7,214 bases of DNA from Polynucleobacter sp. (GCA_023253245.1 JALRHB010000034.1:1-7214); one strand, 5' to 3'; counted from the stretch's first letter, positions 1 through 5,776 are shown. Translations and numbers: made by a program. Notes: generated from the letters alone by a model not told the origin.

Positions 1-56
1 GATGTAGCAACCAAGCTTGGTGCAATAGCGATTAATAATAGACGTTGGATTTTCAT
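1..56 (-). CDS. 5' end of an exported protein gene, cut by the window edge
   Basis: An ATG on the minus strand (56-54) opens a frame that stays open to the edge and encodes MKIQRLLLIAIAPSLVAT. A Shine-Dalgarno GGAG lies seven bases upstream of it on the minus strand (about 64-67), which supports the start. The residues seen have the form of a Sec signal peptide: a short basic N-terminus (K2, R5) followed by a hydrophobic core. The protein is therefore probably exported or membrane anchored. Only 18 codons are visible, so no family can be assigned. It lies downstream of the M50 protease gene on the same strand with an 84-base gap and no visible terminator, so co-transcription is possible. Start and signal peptide are seen; the rest of the gene is inferred. 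Confidence 0.6.
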   Translation of the reverse strand, partial: MKIQRLLLIAIAPSLVAT

Positions 57-140
57 GAAATAGCTCCGATCAGAAATGGAAATAACAAAATTACTGGTTT
101 CAGCATACTACTGATTGAGCATTCTTTCCTACATGTTTTG

Positions 141-803
141 TCATAAAAGCATCTGAATTGGCCATGTCATGTAATAAATAATCGCCTTGAAAAATCCCAT
201 CAGAGGATCCATCCAGAGCTTGCCGATGATTCCTGTAAAAACGAGGCCTAAGACAATAAAAAAGCCCCAAGGCTCTAATCTGCCCAAAGCTAGGGATTGT
301 TTTAGGGGTAAAAGGCCCGCCAAAATACGGCCACCGTCAAGTGGAGGTAGTGGAAAGAGGTTGAAAACCAGTAAACCAATATTCCAGGTAACGCCAGCTT
401 GAGACATGGCAATTAGAAACCGTTCGTTGACTCCAAAGGCATGTAAGCCAATTAGAAAAACTGCCCAAATTAGAGCCTGGATGAAGTTTGAACCAGGGCC
501 TGCAAGGGCAACCCAAATTGAATCTATGCGGGGATTCCTGAGGCGATCAAAGCGCACTGGAACTGGTTTGGCATAACCCACTAAGAAAGGGGATCCACTC
601 AGAATCAACATCAAGGGAATGAGAATGGTCCCTATAGGGTCTATATGTTTTGCCGGGTTTAGGCTGACGCGCCCCATCAAATAGGCGGTATTGTCACCTA
701 GTCTGCGGGCAGCATATCCGTGGGCCGCCTCATGAATAGTGATGGCAAAAATGAGAGGAATCGCGTTAATTGCGACGGCTTGGATAGAATAGTCGGTAAA
801 CAT
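141..803 (-). CDS. M50-family site-2-protease-like zinc metallopeptidase
   Basis: This is a 220-residue multi-pass membrane protein of the compact bacterial M50 family (YwhC/FpB-like), whose usual length is about 200-220 aa. The zinc-site motif HEAAH is at residues 24-28 inside the first hydrophobic segment (about 8-30). The third metal ligand is expected in NLFPLPPLDGGR (148-159), where D156 matches the family's conserved Asp. The family signatures NPAKHIDPIGT (49-59) and a GYAKPVPV-like stretch (76-83) are also present. Members cleave membrane-embedded substrates; the natural substrate of this subfamily is generally unknown. The ATG at 803 is the only reasonable start, because no in-frame ATG/GTG/TTG lies just upstream; its Shine-Dalgarno is weak. 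The gene is divergent from the 55-aa small ORF, with only 35 bases between them. Family assignment is firm, physiological role unknown. Confidence 0.93.
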   Translation of the reverse strand: MFTDYSIQAVAINAIPLIFAITIHEAAHGYAARRLGDNTAYLMGRVSLNPAKHIDPIGTILIPLMLILSGSPFLVGYAKPVPVRFDRLRNPRIDSIWVALAGPGSNFIQALIWAVFLIGLHAFGVNERFLIAMSQAGVTWNIGLLVFNLFPLPPLDGGRILAGLLPLKQSLALGRLEPWGFFIVLGLVFTGIIGKLWMDPLMGFFKAIIYYMTWPIQMLL

Positions 804-838
804 GGCAATATGATAGCCATAGTCTATAGGAGCAAAAA
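804..838. promoter_or_regulatory. short divergent control region between the M50 gene and the small-ORF operon
   Basis: Only 35 bases separate the minus-strand ATG at 803 from the plus-strand GTG at 839. A good -10-like hexamer TATGAT (809-814, five of six to TATAAT) reads toward the plus-strand genes, but no convincing -35 stands 16-18 bases upstream of it. On the minus strand, TTATCA (about 847-852) and TATAGA (about 823-828), 18 bases apart, give a weak match for the protease promoter. Any promoter here must overlap the start of the opposite gene. AGGAG at 828-832, six bases before the GTG, is the Shine-Dalgarno of the small ORF. The promoter calls are inference from short matches. Confidence 0.3.
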
Positions 839-1006
839 GTGACTGATGATAAGAAACCAGAATCTAAAATGCCTGCTAAGCCGGTAATTGCGAAACCACC
901 AGTTCGTCCTCCCGCGCCCAAAGGGCCTTCTGGCCCTAGTGGCAGACCTCAGGCCGGCTTTGGCGGTGGAAAAGGCATGATGCGCAAGGCTGGACGCGGT
1001 CGATAG
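839..1006 (+). CDS. 55-aa basic Pro/Gly-rich small protein, GTG start
   Basis: A GTG start preceded by AGGAG (828-832) at six-base spacing opens a 55-codon frame ending in TAG. The N-terminal third is charged (TDDKKPESK, residues 2-10). The middle is rich in Pro, Lys and Ala with repeated KPxx/PP steps (12-30). The end is Gly-rich and basic (FGGGKGMMRKAGRGR, 41-55). There is no membrane segment or signal peptide, so it is probably cytosolic and intrinsically disordered; the basic Gly/Arg tail would suit nucleic-acid or ribosome contact, but that is inference. It is the first gene of a tight plus-strand series. I do not recognise a named family. The strong ribosome site and the abrupt fit between neighbours support a real gene. 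An internal ATG at codon 11 is a weaker alternative start, lacking a comparable Shine-Dalgarno. Confidence 0.7.
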   Translation: MTDDKKPESKMPAKPVIAKPPVRPPAPKGPSGPSGRPQAGFGGGKGMMRKAGRGR

Positions 1007-1046
1007 TGGATAATTACGCTATCAATCTGTTAAACGAGGATGAAAA

Positions 1047-1184
1047 ATGAACGAATGGCATAAAGAGTCGAAAGACGAAGTCAATAAAAAGATTATTACT
1101 TTGATCGTCATGTTGGCCGCTGCTACCAGTTTGGCTATTTTGTTTGCACTAGTAGCTGCTCACACTGGTTACGTATTCGGCTAA
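1047..1184 (+). CDS. 45-aa single-pass membrane protein
   Basis: ATG at 1047 is preceded by GAGGA (1036-1040) six bases upstream and opens a 45-codon frame ending in TAA. The first 15 residues are polar and charged (NEWHKESKDEVNKK), followed by one hydrophobic helix from about residue 16 to 40 (IITLIVMLAAATSLAILFALVAA in outline, with no charged residue), and a short tail ending in YVFG. It is most simply a small inner-membrane protein with its charged N-terminus in the cytoplasm, since two lysines precede the helix. It lies 40 bases after the small Pro/Gly-rich ORF and nine bases before the dioxygenase start, so the genes are probably co-transcribed. I recognise no family; function unknown. 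The ribosome site, the single clean helix and the packing make it a credible gene. Confidence 0.72.
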   Translation: MNEWHKESKDEVNKKIITLIVMLAAATSLAILFALVAAHTGYVFG

Positions 1185-1193
1185 TTTACTTGA

Positions 1194-1973
1194 ATGACGA
1201 GCCATCGCCAACCTGCTGTATTTGCTGGCCATGGCAGTCCAATGTACGCCATTGAGCACAATCGCTATACGGAAGTTTGGGCTCGCTTGGGAAAGTCACT
1301 AAGGCGCCCCGATGCTATTTTGCTTATTTCAGCGCACTGGGTAACTCGGGGTGTTTGGGTCACAGCAATGCCTAAGCCCAAGACAATTCATGATTTTGGC
1401 GGATTTCCGCAAGAGTTATTTGATATTCAATATCCTGCACCAGGCTGTCCTGCTTTAGCTCATAGAGTTAAAGAGCTTCTCGAGACCCCAGTAGTTCTTG
1501 AGGAATATGAGTGGGGTATCGATCATGGAGCATGGTCAGTTTTGAAATATCTCTACCCAGATGCTGATGTGCCAGTAGTGCAACTGAGTCTAGATGGATC
1601 ACTGTCCACTAGAGAACATTATGAGTTGGCCAAGAAACTACAAGCTTTACGAGATGAAAACATCTTAATTCTTGGTAGTGGCAACGTAGTTCATAACTTG
1701 CGGACAATTCACTGGGGGGAGGACGCAAAACCCTTTCCTTGGGCTAATGAGTTCAATGATTTTTTTGTCTCAGAAATGAATGCTAATCACCATGAGTCAC
1801 TCATCAATTGGGAGCAATTTGGTGATGCCGCTCATTTATCTGTGCCAACACCCGAACACTATTGGCCTGCCTTATACATCCTAGCGCTTCAAAAGGATGA
1901 TGAAACTCCCAAAGTCTTAAGCAATGGCTTAGAGCTGGGGTCAATCAGCATGCTTACTTTTTCAATTCAATAG
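1194..1973 (+). CDS. ygiD: YgiD/DODA-type class III extradiol ring-cleavage dioxygenase
   Basis: This 259-residue protein belongs to the LigB-superfamily branch that includes E. coli YgiD and plant 4,5-DOPA extradiol dioxygenase. These cytosolic enzymes use a divalent metal and O2 to open catechol rings. The family's metal-binding histidines are visible: H13 in AGHGSP, H48 in ISAHW, H167 in GSGNVVHN and H222 in PEHYWP. The conserved H111 of GIDHGAWSVL is the likely catalytic base. FGGFPQELFDIQYPAPG (68-84) is a further signature. Length matches the family (about 260). The ATG at 1194 lacks a clear Shine-Dalgarno but follows the small membrane gene by nine bases, so reinitiation is likely. fluC follows eight bases after the stop. 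The true substrate of bacterial YgiD homologues is unsettled; E. coli YgiD has DOPA dioxygenase activity in vitro. Family is sure, substrate is not. Confidence 0.93.
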   Translation: MTSHRQPAVFAGHGSPMYAIEHNRYTEVWARLGKSLRRPDAILLISAHWVTRGVWVTAMPKPKTIHDFGGFPQELFDIQYPAPGCPALAHRVKELLETPVVLEEYEWGIDHGAWSVLKYLYPDADVPVVQLSLDGSLSTREHYELAKKLQALRDENILILGSGNVVHNLRTIHWGEDAKPFPWANEFNDFFVSEMNANHHESLINWEQFGDAAHLSVPTPEHYWPALYILALQKDDETPKVLSNGLELGSISMLTFSIQ

Positions 1974-1981
1974 CAATCTAT

Positions 1982-2362
1982 ATGTGGCCATCGATCTTTG
2001 CCATTTTCTGCGGGGCTGGTTTTGGGGCTCTGCTCAGAGCCGGATTTAATTTAGCAACTGTTGGTGTGGCAGCTAGCCTACCTATTTTTGGGACTCTGCT
2101 GTCGAACTTAGTGGGCGGCTATTTAGTCGGTATTGCCGTAGCTTTCTTTGGTAATAACGCCCATCTTTCCCCTGAATGGAAGTTATTCGTCATTACTGGC
2201 TTTTTGGGTGGACTGACAACCTTCTCCAGTTTTTCTGCGGAGGTTGTAGGTTTGATGCAACGAGGTGAATTGACTTGGGCTTTTGGAACAGCACTTTTAA
2301 ATTTGCTGGGCTCACTTACTTTAACTTTTTTAGGGATCCTGACCTATCAGGCGCTGAAGTAA
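1982..2362 (+). CDS. crcB: CrcB/FluC fluoride ion channel
   Basis: A 126-residue membrane protein of the Fluc family, which forms dual-topology dimers in the inner membrane and lets fluoride leave the cell. Four hydrophobic helices are seen at about residues 3-25, 32-57, 66-90 and 97-122. Signature elements are present: GAGFGALLR (11-19), SNLVGGYLVG (41-50) with the pore asparagine N42, and GGLTTFSSFS (76-85), whose F81 and F84 correspond to the phenylalanines that line the fluoride path and whose TTFS turn sits near the central sodium site. Length is typical (about 125). It starts eight bases after the dioxygenase stop without a strong ribosome site, so it is probably translated as part of the same message. 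No fluoride riboswitch could fit in that gap. It converges with the Bug gene, with 11 bases between the two stops. Confidence 0.95.
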   Translation: MWPSIFAIFCGAGFGALLRAGFNLATVGVAASLPIFGTLLSNLVGGYLVGIAVAFFGNNAHLSPEWKLFVITGFLGGLTTFSSFSAEVVGLMQRGELTWAFGTALLNLLGSLTLTFLGILTYQALK

Positions 2363-2381
2363 AGATTGCTTTATCACTCAG
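2354..2381. terminator. weak imperfect hairpin across the convergent crcB/Bug stops
   Basis: TAAAG (2360-2364) and CTTTA (2369-2373) pair around a four-base loop, and CTGA (2354-2357) with TCAG (2378-2381) can extend the structure past a small internal bulge. The structure covers both stop codons. A second five-pair stem, CCTGA (2338-2342)/TCAGG (2347-2351), lies just to its left inside crcB. Neither is followed by a T-run on either strand, so a classical intrinsic terminator is not shown. With only 11 bases between the genes, this is nonetheless the only place for a shared bidirectional 3' end signal. Low confidence. Confidence 0.25.
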
Positions 2382-3351
2382 GCTTGATGTTGCCGGCTTT
2401 AACTACAGCACTCCATTTTGTAGACTCGGATTTAATCAGCATCGCAAAATCCTCAGGGCTTCCACCACCAATTTCATTTCCCTGAGCAAGCATGAGATCA
2501 CGAAGTTGCTGATCTTTTAAAGCCTCGTTTGCCGCTTTATTTAATTGATCTATGATTGGTTTGGGTGTTTTGGCTGGCGCAATAAACCCTTGCCAATTTA
2601 GCACCTCTACTTTTGGGTAGCCAAGCTCCGCAAAACTGGGAATATCAGGAAACAGCGGTGATCTTTTTTTACTCGTGATAGCAATTGGCCTTAGCTTATC
2701 TGCTCTGATATTTGGAGCTGCTGCATACATCTGCTCAAACATCATATCAACATTACCAGCCATTAGGTCGGTAGCAGCTGCTGACCCACTTTTGTAGGGT
2801 ACGTGAATCATCCTAATATCGGCATTTTGCATAAATAACTCTGCGGAGAGTTGATGGCTGCCACCAATTCCGCCTGATGCAAATGTCAATGTTCCCGGTT
2901 TTGCTTTTGCCGCTGCAACGATATCTTGAATTGTTTTGTATTGCGAATTTGGATTGACTACAAGGATGAGTGGGCCCTTTTCGATCAAAATGATGGGTGC
3001 AAGATCAGTTTCGGGGTTATAGCGTAGATTGCCAAACAGTGTTTTATTTACAGCAAGTGGCGCAAAGTTTCCCATGCCAATGGTGTAGCCATCTGGAGCT
3101 GCTTTGGCTACAAATTCGGTGCCGATATTCCCACCCGCACCTGGTTTATTCTCAATCACAATGGGTTGCTTAAGGATTAGGCTCATTTTTTGAGCAAGCT
3201 GTCTGCTTCTGGAGTCCGCGCTTCCTCCTGCACCATAAGGAACAACTAGGGTAATGGGCTTGGTGGGATAGTTAGTCTGTGCGTTTGCAAAGGCGCCGGT
3301 TAAAAGAGTTACACAAAGAATAAAAATACGAAATTTTTTCATAGCTATCAT
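2374..3351 (-). CDS. Bug/TctC-family periplasmic solute-binding protein
   Basis: From the ATG at 3351 this is a 325-residue protein, typical for Bug receptors (about 320-330). A Sec signal peptide fills residues 1-24 (basic KKFR, hydrophobic core, ANA before Q25). The mature part opens with the family's TKPITLVVPYGAGG-type segment and carries VIENKPGAGGNIG and the following APDGY, both parts of the Bug ligand-binding fold. Bug proteins bind small carboxylates or related molecules in the periplasm, with or without TctAB permeases; no tctA or tctB lies in the window. The start at 3351 overlaps the preceding stop as ATGA and has GGGAG four bases upstream. An ATG at 3342 (MKKF) is an alternative three codons in. 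Codons further upstream would run into the ChrA gene and displace the signal peptide, so they were excluded. Substrate is unknown; co-occurrence with a hydroxyacid dehydrogenase hints at an organic acid. Confidence 0.93.
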   Translation of the reverse strand: MIAMKKFRIFILCVTLLTGAFANAQTNYPTKPITLVVPYGAGGSADSRSRQLAQKMSLILKQPIVIENKPGAGGNIGTEFVAKAAPDGYTIGMGNFAPLAVNKTLFGNLRYNPETDLAPIILIEKGPLILVVNPNSQYKTIQDIVAAAKAKPGTLTFASGGIGGSHQLSAELFMQNADIRMIHVPYKSGSAAATDLMAGNVDMMFEQMYAAAPNIRADKLRPIAITSKKRSPLFPDIPSFAELGYPKVEVLNWQGFIAPAKTPKPIIDQLNKAANEALKDQQLRDLMLAQGNEIGGGSPEDFAMLIKSESTKWSAVVKAGNIKPE

Positions 3352-3869
3352 ATGACTCCCAAAAATCCCAAAACAGCACCCAGGGCAATCAGATATAAAG
3401 GGTGCCAGCGAGTACAAACCGTTAATCCAATGGTAGCTAAGGTCAAGCTATAGGCTGTGATGCTGTGATTAATTTGCAGGGCAATCTGCCATGCGGATGA
3501 GAGTACGAGGCCAATCGCTAAAGCTGCCGCTGCATATTGAATTGTTTTCTTTTTCTGCTGATTGCTCATACCCATGACCCAGCGTTGCAAAAAGAATACA
3601 AGGATGGAGGATGGCCAAGCAATTGCAAAGGTAGCAATCAAAGCCCCGATAACGCCATAGACATGCCAGCCAATTAAAGTCACTGTCATGAAGTTCGGGC
3701 CAGGGGCTGCTTGTGCAATTGCAAAATAATCGGCAAAAGTTTGCAAATCAATCCAATGCTCTTGATTAACCGATAAATTCAATAAGCTTGGGAGAAGGGC
3801 ATTTACTCCGCCAAAAGCAATCAGCGAGAATGCGGATAGTTTCAGAAACAAGCTCAACAAGATAGTCAT
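3348..3869 (-). CDS. ChrA-family transporter, second half-size subunit
   Basis: The protein has 173 residues from the ATG at 3869 and is one chromate-transport domain (PF02417 type) with about five to six hydrophobic segments. The family signatures are seen at residues 12-22 (SAFSLIAFGGV) and 52-60 (AQAAPGPNF). Full-length ChrA has two such domains in about 400 aa; here each domain is a separate gene, as in the known short-chain CHR pairs, whose two halves act together with opposite topology. The start overlaps the stop of the first half as ATGA (3866-3869), and the stop overlaps the start of the Bug gene in the same way (3348-3351). A longer frame reaching 3932 was rejected because its extra 21 residues resemble no ChrA N-terminus and overlap the upstream gene. 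It is probably an inner-membrane anion transporter; chromate is the characterised substrate of the family, but the context does not prove it here. Confidence 0.9.
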   Translation of the reverse strand: MTILLSLFLKLSAFSLIAFGGVNALLPSLLNLSVNQEHWIDLQTFADYFAIAQAAPGPNFMTVTLIGWHVYGVIGALIATFAIAWPSSILVFFLQRWVMGMSNQQKKKTIQYAAAALAIGLVLSSAWQIALQINHSITAYSLTLATIGLTVCTRWHPLYLIALGAVLGFLGVI

Positions 3870-4405
3870 AGTAGACGCGCTTTCTGGTGCGCTAAATACA
3901 AGGCAAGTGGTGATGCAGTAAGCACAACCCAACCTAACCCGAGATGAAAGTAAGTCGCGGTAATGAAGGTGAGCAAGACAACCAACAGCATGGCTGGATA
4001 ACGGAATTCATCGCGCAACATCTTAAAGCCAGTAGATGCGATAAGGCCAACTCCAACTGCCGATATGCCGCGAAGTATTCCTTGCACAGACTCCATGTAG
4101 CTATAGTGTGCGTACAGGAGTGCGAGTAAAAGTACGATACAAATGGGTCCTAGAGTGAGACCGAGCACTGATGCAAATGCGCCTTTCGCGCCGCCAAACT
4201 TTGCACCAACACATACCGCTAAGTTCACAATATTAGGACCAGGGACAATCTGGCAAATGCCTAGCATGGCGCTAAATTCTTCGGAGCTCAGAACCTTGTC
4301 CTGTTCAACTAGAGTGCGTCGCGCCCAGGGCAACACCCCACCAAAACCAGACATGCCGATTTTGCTAAAGCTAATGAATAGTTGGGTTGGTGTTAGTGCA
4401 CTCAA
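3866..4405 (-). CDS. ChrA-family transporter, first half-size subunit, TTG start
   Basis: This 179-residue membrane protein is the N-terminal-type CHR domain. It has IGMSGFGGVLPWARR (16-30), EEF (42-44) and CQIVPGPNIVNLAV (51-64), all hallmark ChrA motifs, followed by hydrophobic segments at about 78-100, 110-128, 138-153 and 157-172. It pairs with the downstream half-gene to form one transporter. The start codon is TTG at 4405-4403: an in-frame TGA lies only about five codons upstream with no ATG or GTG between, and the next ATG (codon 18) would remove the conserved first segment. GAGG inside the end of the dehydrogenase gene, ten bases upstream, is the likely Shine-Dalgarno. The gap to the dehydrogenase stop is five bases, so translational coupling is likely. 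Family is clear; the transported ion is inferred at best. Confidence 0.9.
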   Translation of the reverse strand: MSALTPTQLFISFSKIGMSGFGGVLPWARRTLVEQDKVLSSEEFSAMLGICQIVPGPNIVNLAVCVGAKFGGAKGAFASVLGLTLGPICIVLLLALLYAHYSYMESVQGILRGISAVGVGLIASTGFKMLRDEFRYPAMLLVVLLTFITATYFHLGLGWVVLTASPLALYLAHQKARLL

Positions 4406-4410
4406 TTCTT

Positions 4411-5385
4411 TTACGCCTCAAATGGATAGGGGATTGTTTGTTGGGTAAACCACGCTTCTAGCGTACTGGTAATCCCTTCCGAGAAGGCCTTAAAAATTGG
4501 TTCAGCAACAAAGCCTAAGTGGGGGGTCAATAACAGCGTTGGATTGTTTCTAAGAGAGTCTTCTTTTGGGAGAGGTTCAGTCTCAAAGACATCTAAAGCT
4601 GCTTGGGCTGGGCGACCACGCTTTAGTGCTTCCTGTAAATCCGCCATATTAATGAGAGCTGAGCGAGCGGTATTGACCAAAAGAGCATCTGGTCGCATCA
4701 AGGCCAATTGCTCGGCGCCAATCAACCCTTTAGTGCTAGGTCCTGCTACCAAATGCAGACTAACTACTTTAGAGGTTTTTAGGAGTTCATTGAGGCTAAC
4801 GGATCGCACATTTTGGGCGGCTGCACGCTCAGCTGTCATATTTGGACTCCAGACAACCACTTCCATCCCAAAAGCAATTCCAACTTTAGCTACTGCGCTA
4901 CCAATTGCGCCCAGACCAATTAAACCTAGACGTTCTCCAGAGAGCATGGGTAATACTGATAATTCATCGCGCCACCCCCCAGATTGCATTAGTGTATTTT
5001 GGTGCAACAGATTTTTGCTTGCCCCAAGGATGAGTGCCCAGGTAAGCTCTGCAGTAGAGTCTTTTGAAGGGCCGCCAGGGGTGCAAGCGATTGGAATTCC
5101 TCTGGCTTTCAAAGCAGCTACATCTAGCGTGCTATTGCGCTTCCCGGTAAACATAAGCAATTTGAGTTTTGGTAGTCTCGCAATAAGCGCTGCGTCAAGG
5201 GGGGTGCGATCGCGGACCAGAATGACGACATCAGCATCTTTTGCCGATTGATATAAGGCTTCCCCTTCAAGGGGGTGTTGGTATATTTGGAGCTTACAAA
5301 GCTGATCAACTTTGCTCCAATCGGAATAGCGACGCAGGGCGCACTCATAATCGCCAAGAATGACAACATTCGGTAAATTAGCCAT
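4411..5385 (-). CDS. D-2-hydroxyacid dehydrogenase (NAD-dependent) family protein
   Basis: A 324-residue cytosolic protein of the SerA/PdxB-type D-isomer 2-hydroxyacid dehydrogenase family. Its members reversibly oxidise D-2-hydroxyacids to 2-oxoacids with NAD(P). The catalytic domain is formed by about residues 1-105 and the C-terminal end; the Rossmann domain lies between, with GLGAIG at 157-162 (pattern GxGxxG). The three catalytic residues are in place: R241 in NTARSALI, E270 in DVFETEP and H289 in LTPHLG. Length is typical. The residue after the second cofactor strand is not a clear aspartate (VVVWSPN, 176-182), so the choice of NAD or NADP is open. ATG at 5385 has only a short GAG nearby as ribosome site. 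It is the first gene of the four-gene minus-strand operon. Substrate cannot be read from the sequence. Confidence 0.93.
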   Translation of the reverse strand: MANLPNVVILGDYECALRRYSDWSKVDQLCKLQIYQHPLEGEALYQSAKDADVVILVRDRTPLDAALIARLPKLKLLMFTGKRNSTLDVAALKARGIPIACTPGGPSKDSTAELTWALILGASKNLLHQNTLMQSGGWRDELSVLPMLSGERLGLIGLGAIGSAVAKVGIAFGMEVVVWSPNMTAERAAAQNVRSVSLNELLKTSKVVSLHLVAGPSTKGLIGAEQLALMRPDALLVNTARSALINMADLQEALKRGRPAQAALDVFETEPLPKEDSLRNNPTLLLTPHLGFVAEPIFKAFSEGITSTLEAWFTQQTIPYPFEA

Positions 5386-5459
5386 GTCTCAAATATCGTT
5401 ATTTATTATGTGAATTAAGTTTACTATTGAAGTAATACTTTTTAAAAAGGGAAATGCAA
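5386..5459. promoter_or_regulatory. AT-rich divergent promoter region
   Basis: These 74 AT-rich bases separate the divergent dehydrogenase operon and the ABM gene, and should hold promoters for both. Possible -10 elements are TACTAT (5422-5427) or TAATAC (5433-5438) on the plus strand and CATAAT (about 5406-5411) on the minus strand; matching -35 boxes are poor. A 12-base perfect palindrome CTTTTTAAAAAG (5438-5449) overlaps the ribosome site AAGGGA (5447-5452) of the ABM gene. The region's role is clear from gene layout; the precise elements are guesses. Confidence 0.45.
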
Positions 5460-5762
5460 ATGATTTTGGAACACTGTGACATTGAGATCGATCCTAGTAA
5501 GTGTGCCCAGTTCGATGAAGCGATTTTGCGCGGAGTCAATACCGTCATCTCAAAAGCTAAGGGATTTCGAGGTTTTAAGGTTAATCACAGTATTGAGAGT
5601 CCAGCTCGCTATCTACTGCTAATTTACTGGGATACTTTGGAAAACCATACGGTAGACTTTCGGGGTTCAGAAGCATTCGCAGATTGGCGAGCTATTGTGG
5701 GGCCATTTTTTGTGAAACCCCCGGTTGTAGAACACATGACTCTAGTCGGAAAGTCTGACTAG
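5460..5762 (+). CDS. ABM-domain (antibiotic biosynthesis monooxygenase-like) small protein
   Basis: From ATG 5460 the protein has 100 residues and forms a single dimeric alpha-beta-barrel ABM domain. Recognisable family features are a first strand with ILEHCDIEI (2-10), a helix after DPSKCAQFDEA, GFRGFKVNHS (35-44), YLLLIYWDTLENHT (51-64), FRGSEAFADWR (67-77) and PPVVEH (87-92). Domains of this kind occur in small cofactor-free oxygenases, haem-degrading enzymes and many proteins of unknown function; here the reaction is unknown. Two in-frame ATGs compete: 5454 is one base from AAGGGA (5447-5452), while 5460 is seven bases away, so 5460 is preferred. The gene is alone on its strand, divergent from the dehydrogenase operon and convergent with trhO, with 14 bases between stops. 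Domain assignment is firm and function is not. Confidence 0.88.
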   Translation: MILEHCDIEIDPSKCAQFDEAILRGVNTVISKAKGFRGFKVNHSIESPARYLLLIYWDTLENHTVDFRGSEAFADWRAIVGPFFVKPPVVEHMTLVGKSD

Positions 5763-5764
5763 AG
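5740..5764. terminator. strong hairpin at the convergent ABM/trhO 3' ends
   Basis: CTCTAGTC (5740-5747) and GACTAGAG (5757-5764) form a perfect eight-pair inverted repeat. Inside it, G5748-T5756, G5749-C5755 and A5750-T5754 extend the stem to eleven pairs (one G-T) around a three-base loop. It includes the last codons and the TAG stop of the ABM gene and lies downstream of the trhO stop on the other strand. No T-run follows directly on either strand; a run of six T at 5789-5794 is 25 bases away, inside trhO. It could be a bidirectional 3' end or mRNA-stabilising structure rather than a classical intrinsic terminator. Confidence 0.5.
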
Positions 5765-5776
5765 AGGGGCGTGGCA

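Noticed and set aside
57..140. Possible terminator or small gene in the gap after the M50 gene.
   Set aside because: Only four-pair imperfect stems and no T-run are seen; it holds just the ribosome site of the left-edge gene.
2275..2520. An 81-codon plus-strand frame across the crcB end.
   Set aside because: It overlaps crcB out of frame and then runs antisense to the Bug gene; no family features.
3352..3417. A 22-residue upstream extension of the Bug protein.
   Set aside because: It overlaps the ChrA half-gene, puts residues ahead of the signal peptide, and the ATG at 3351 sits in an ATGA overlap with GGGAG before it.
3870..3932. A 21-residue upstream extension of the second ChrA half.
   Set aside because: It lies inside the first half-gene, resembles no ChrA N-terminus, and the ATG at 3869 overlaps the preceding stop as ATGA.
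3944..4448. Two plus-strand frames of 61 and 101 codons.
   Set aside because: Both are antisense to the first ChrA half and have no ribosome site or domain-like sequence.
4544..5251. A 235-codon open frame on the plus strand.
   Set aside because: It lies wholly antisense to the dehydrogenase, whose motifs and catalytic residues are clear; the product is Ser/Arg/Ala-rich with no recognisable domain, as expected for a shadow frame.
5124..5369. An 81-codon minus-strand frame within the dehydrogenase.
   Set aside because: It is a same-strand frame-shadow of the dehydrogenase N-terminus with no ribosome site or recognisable motif.
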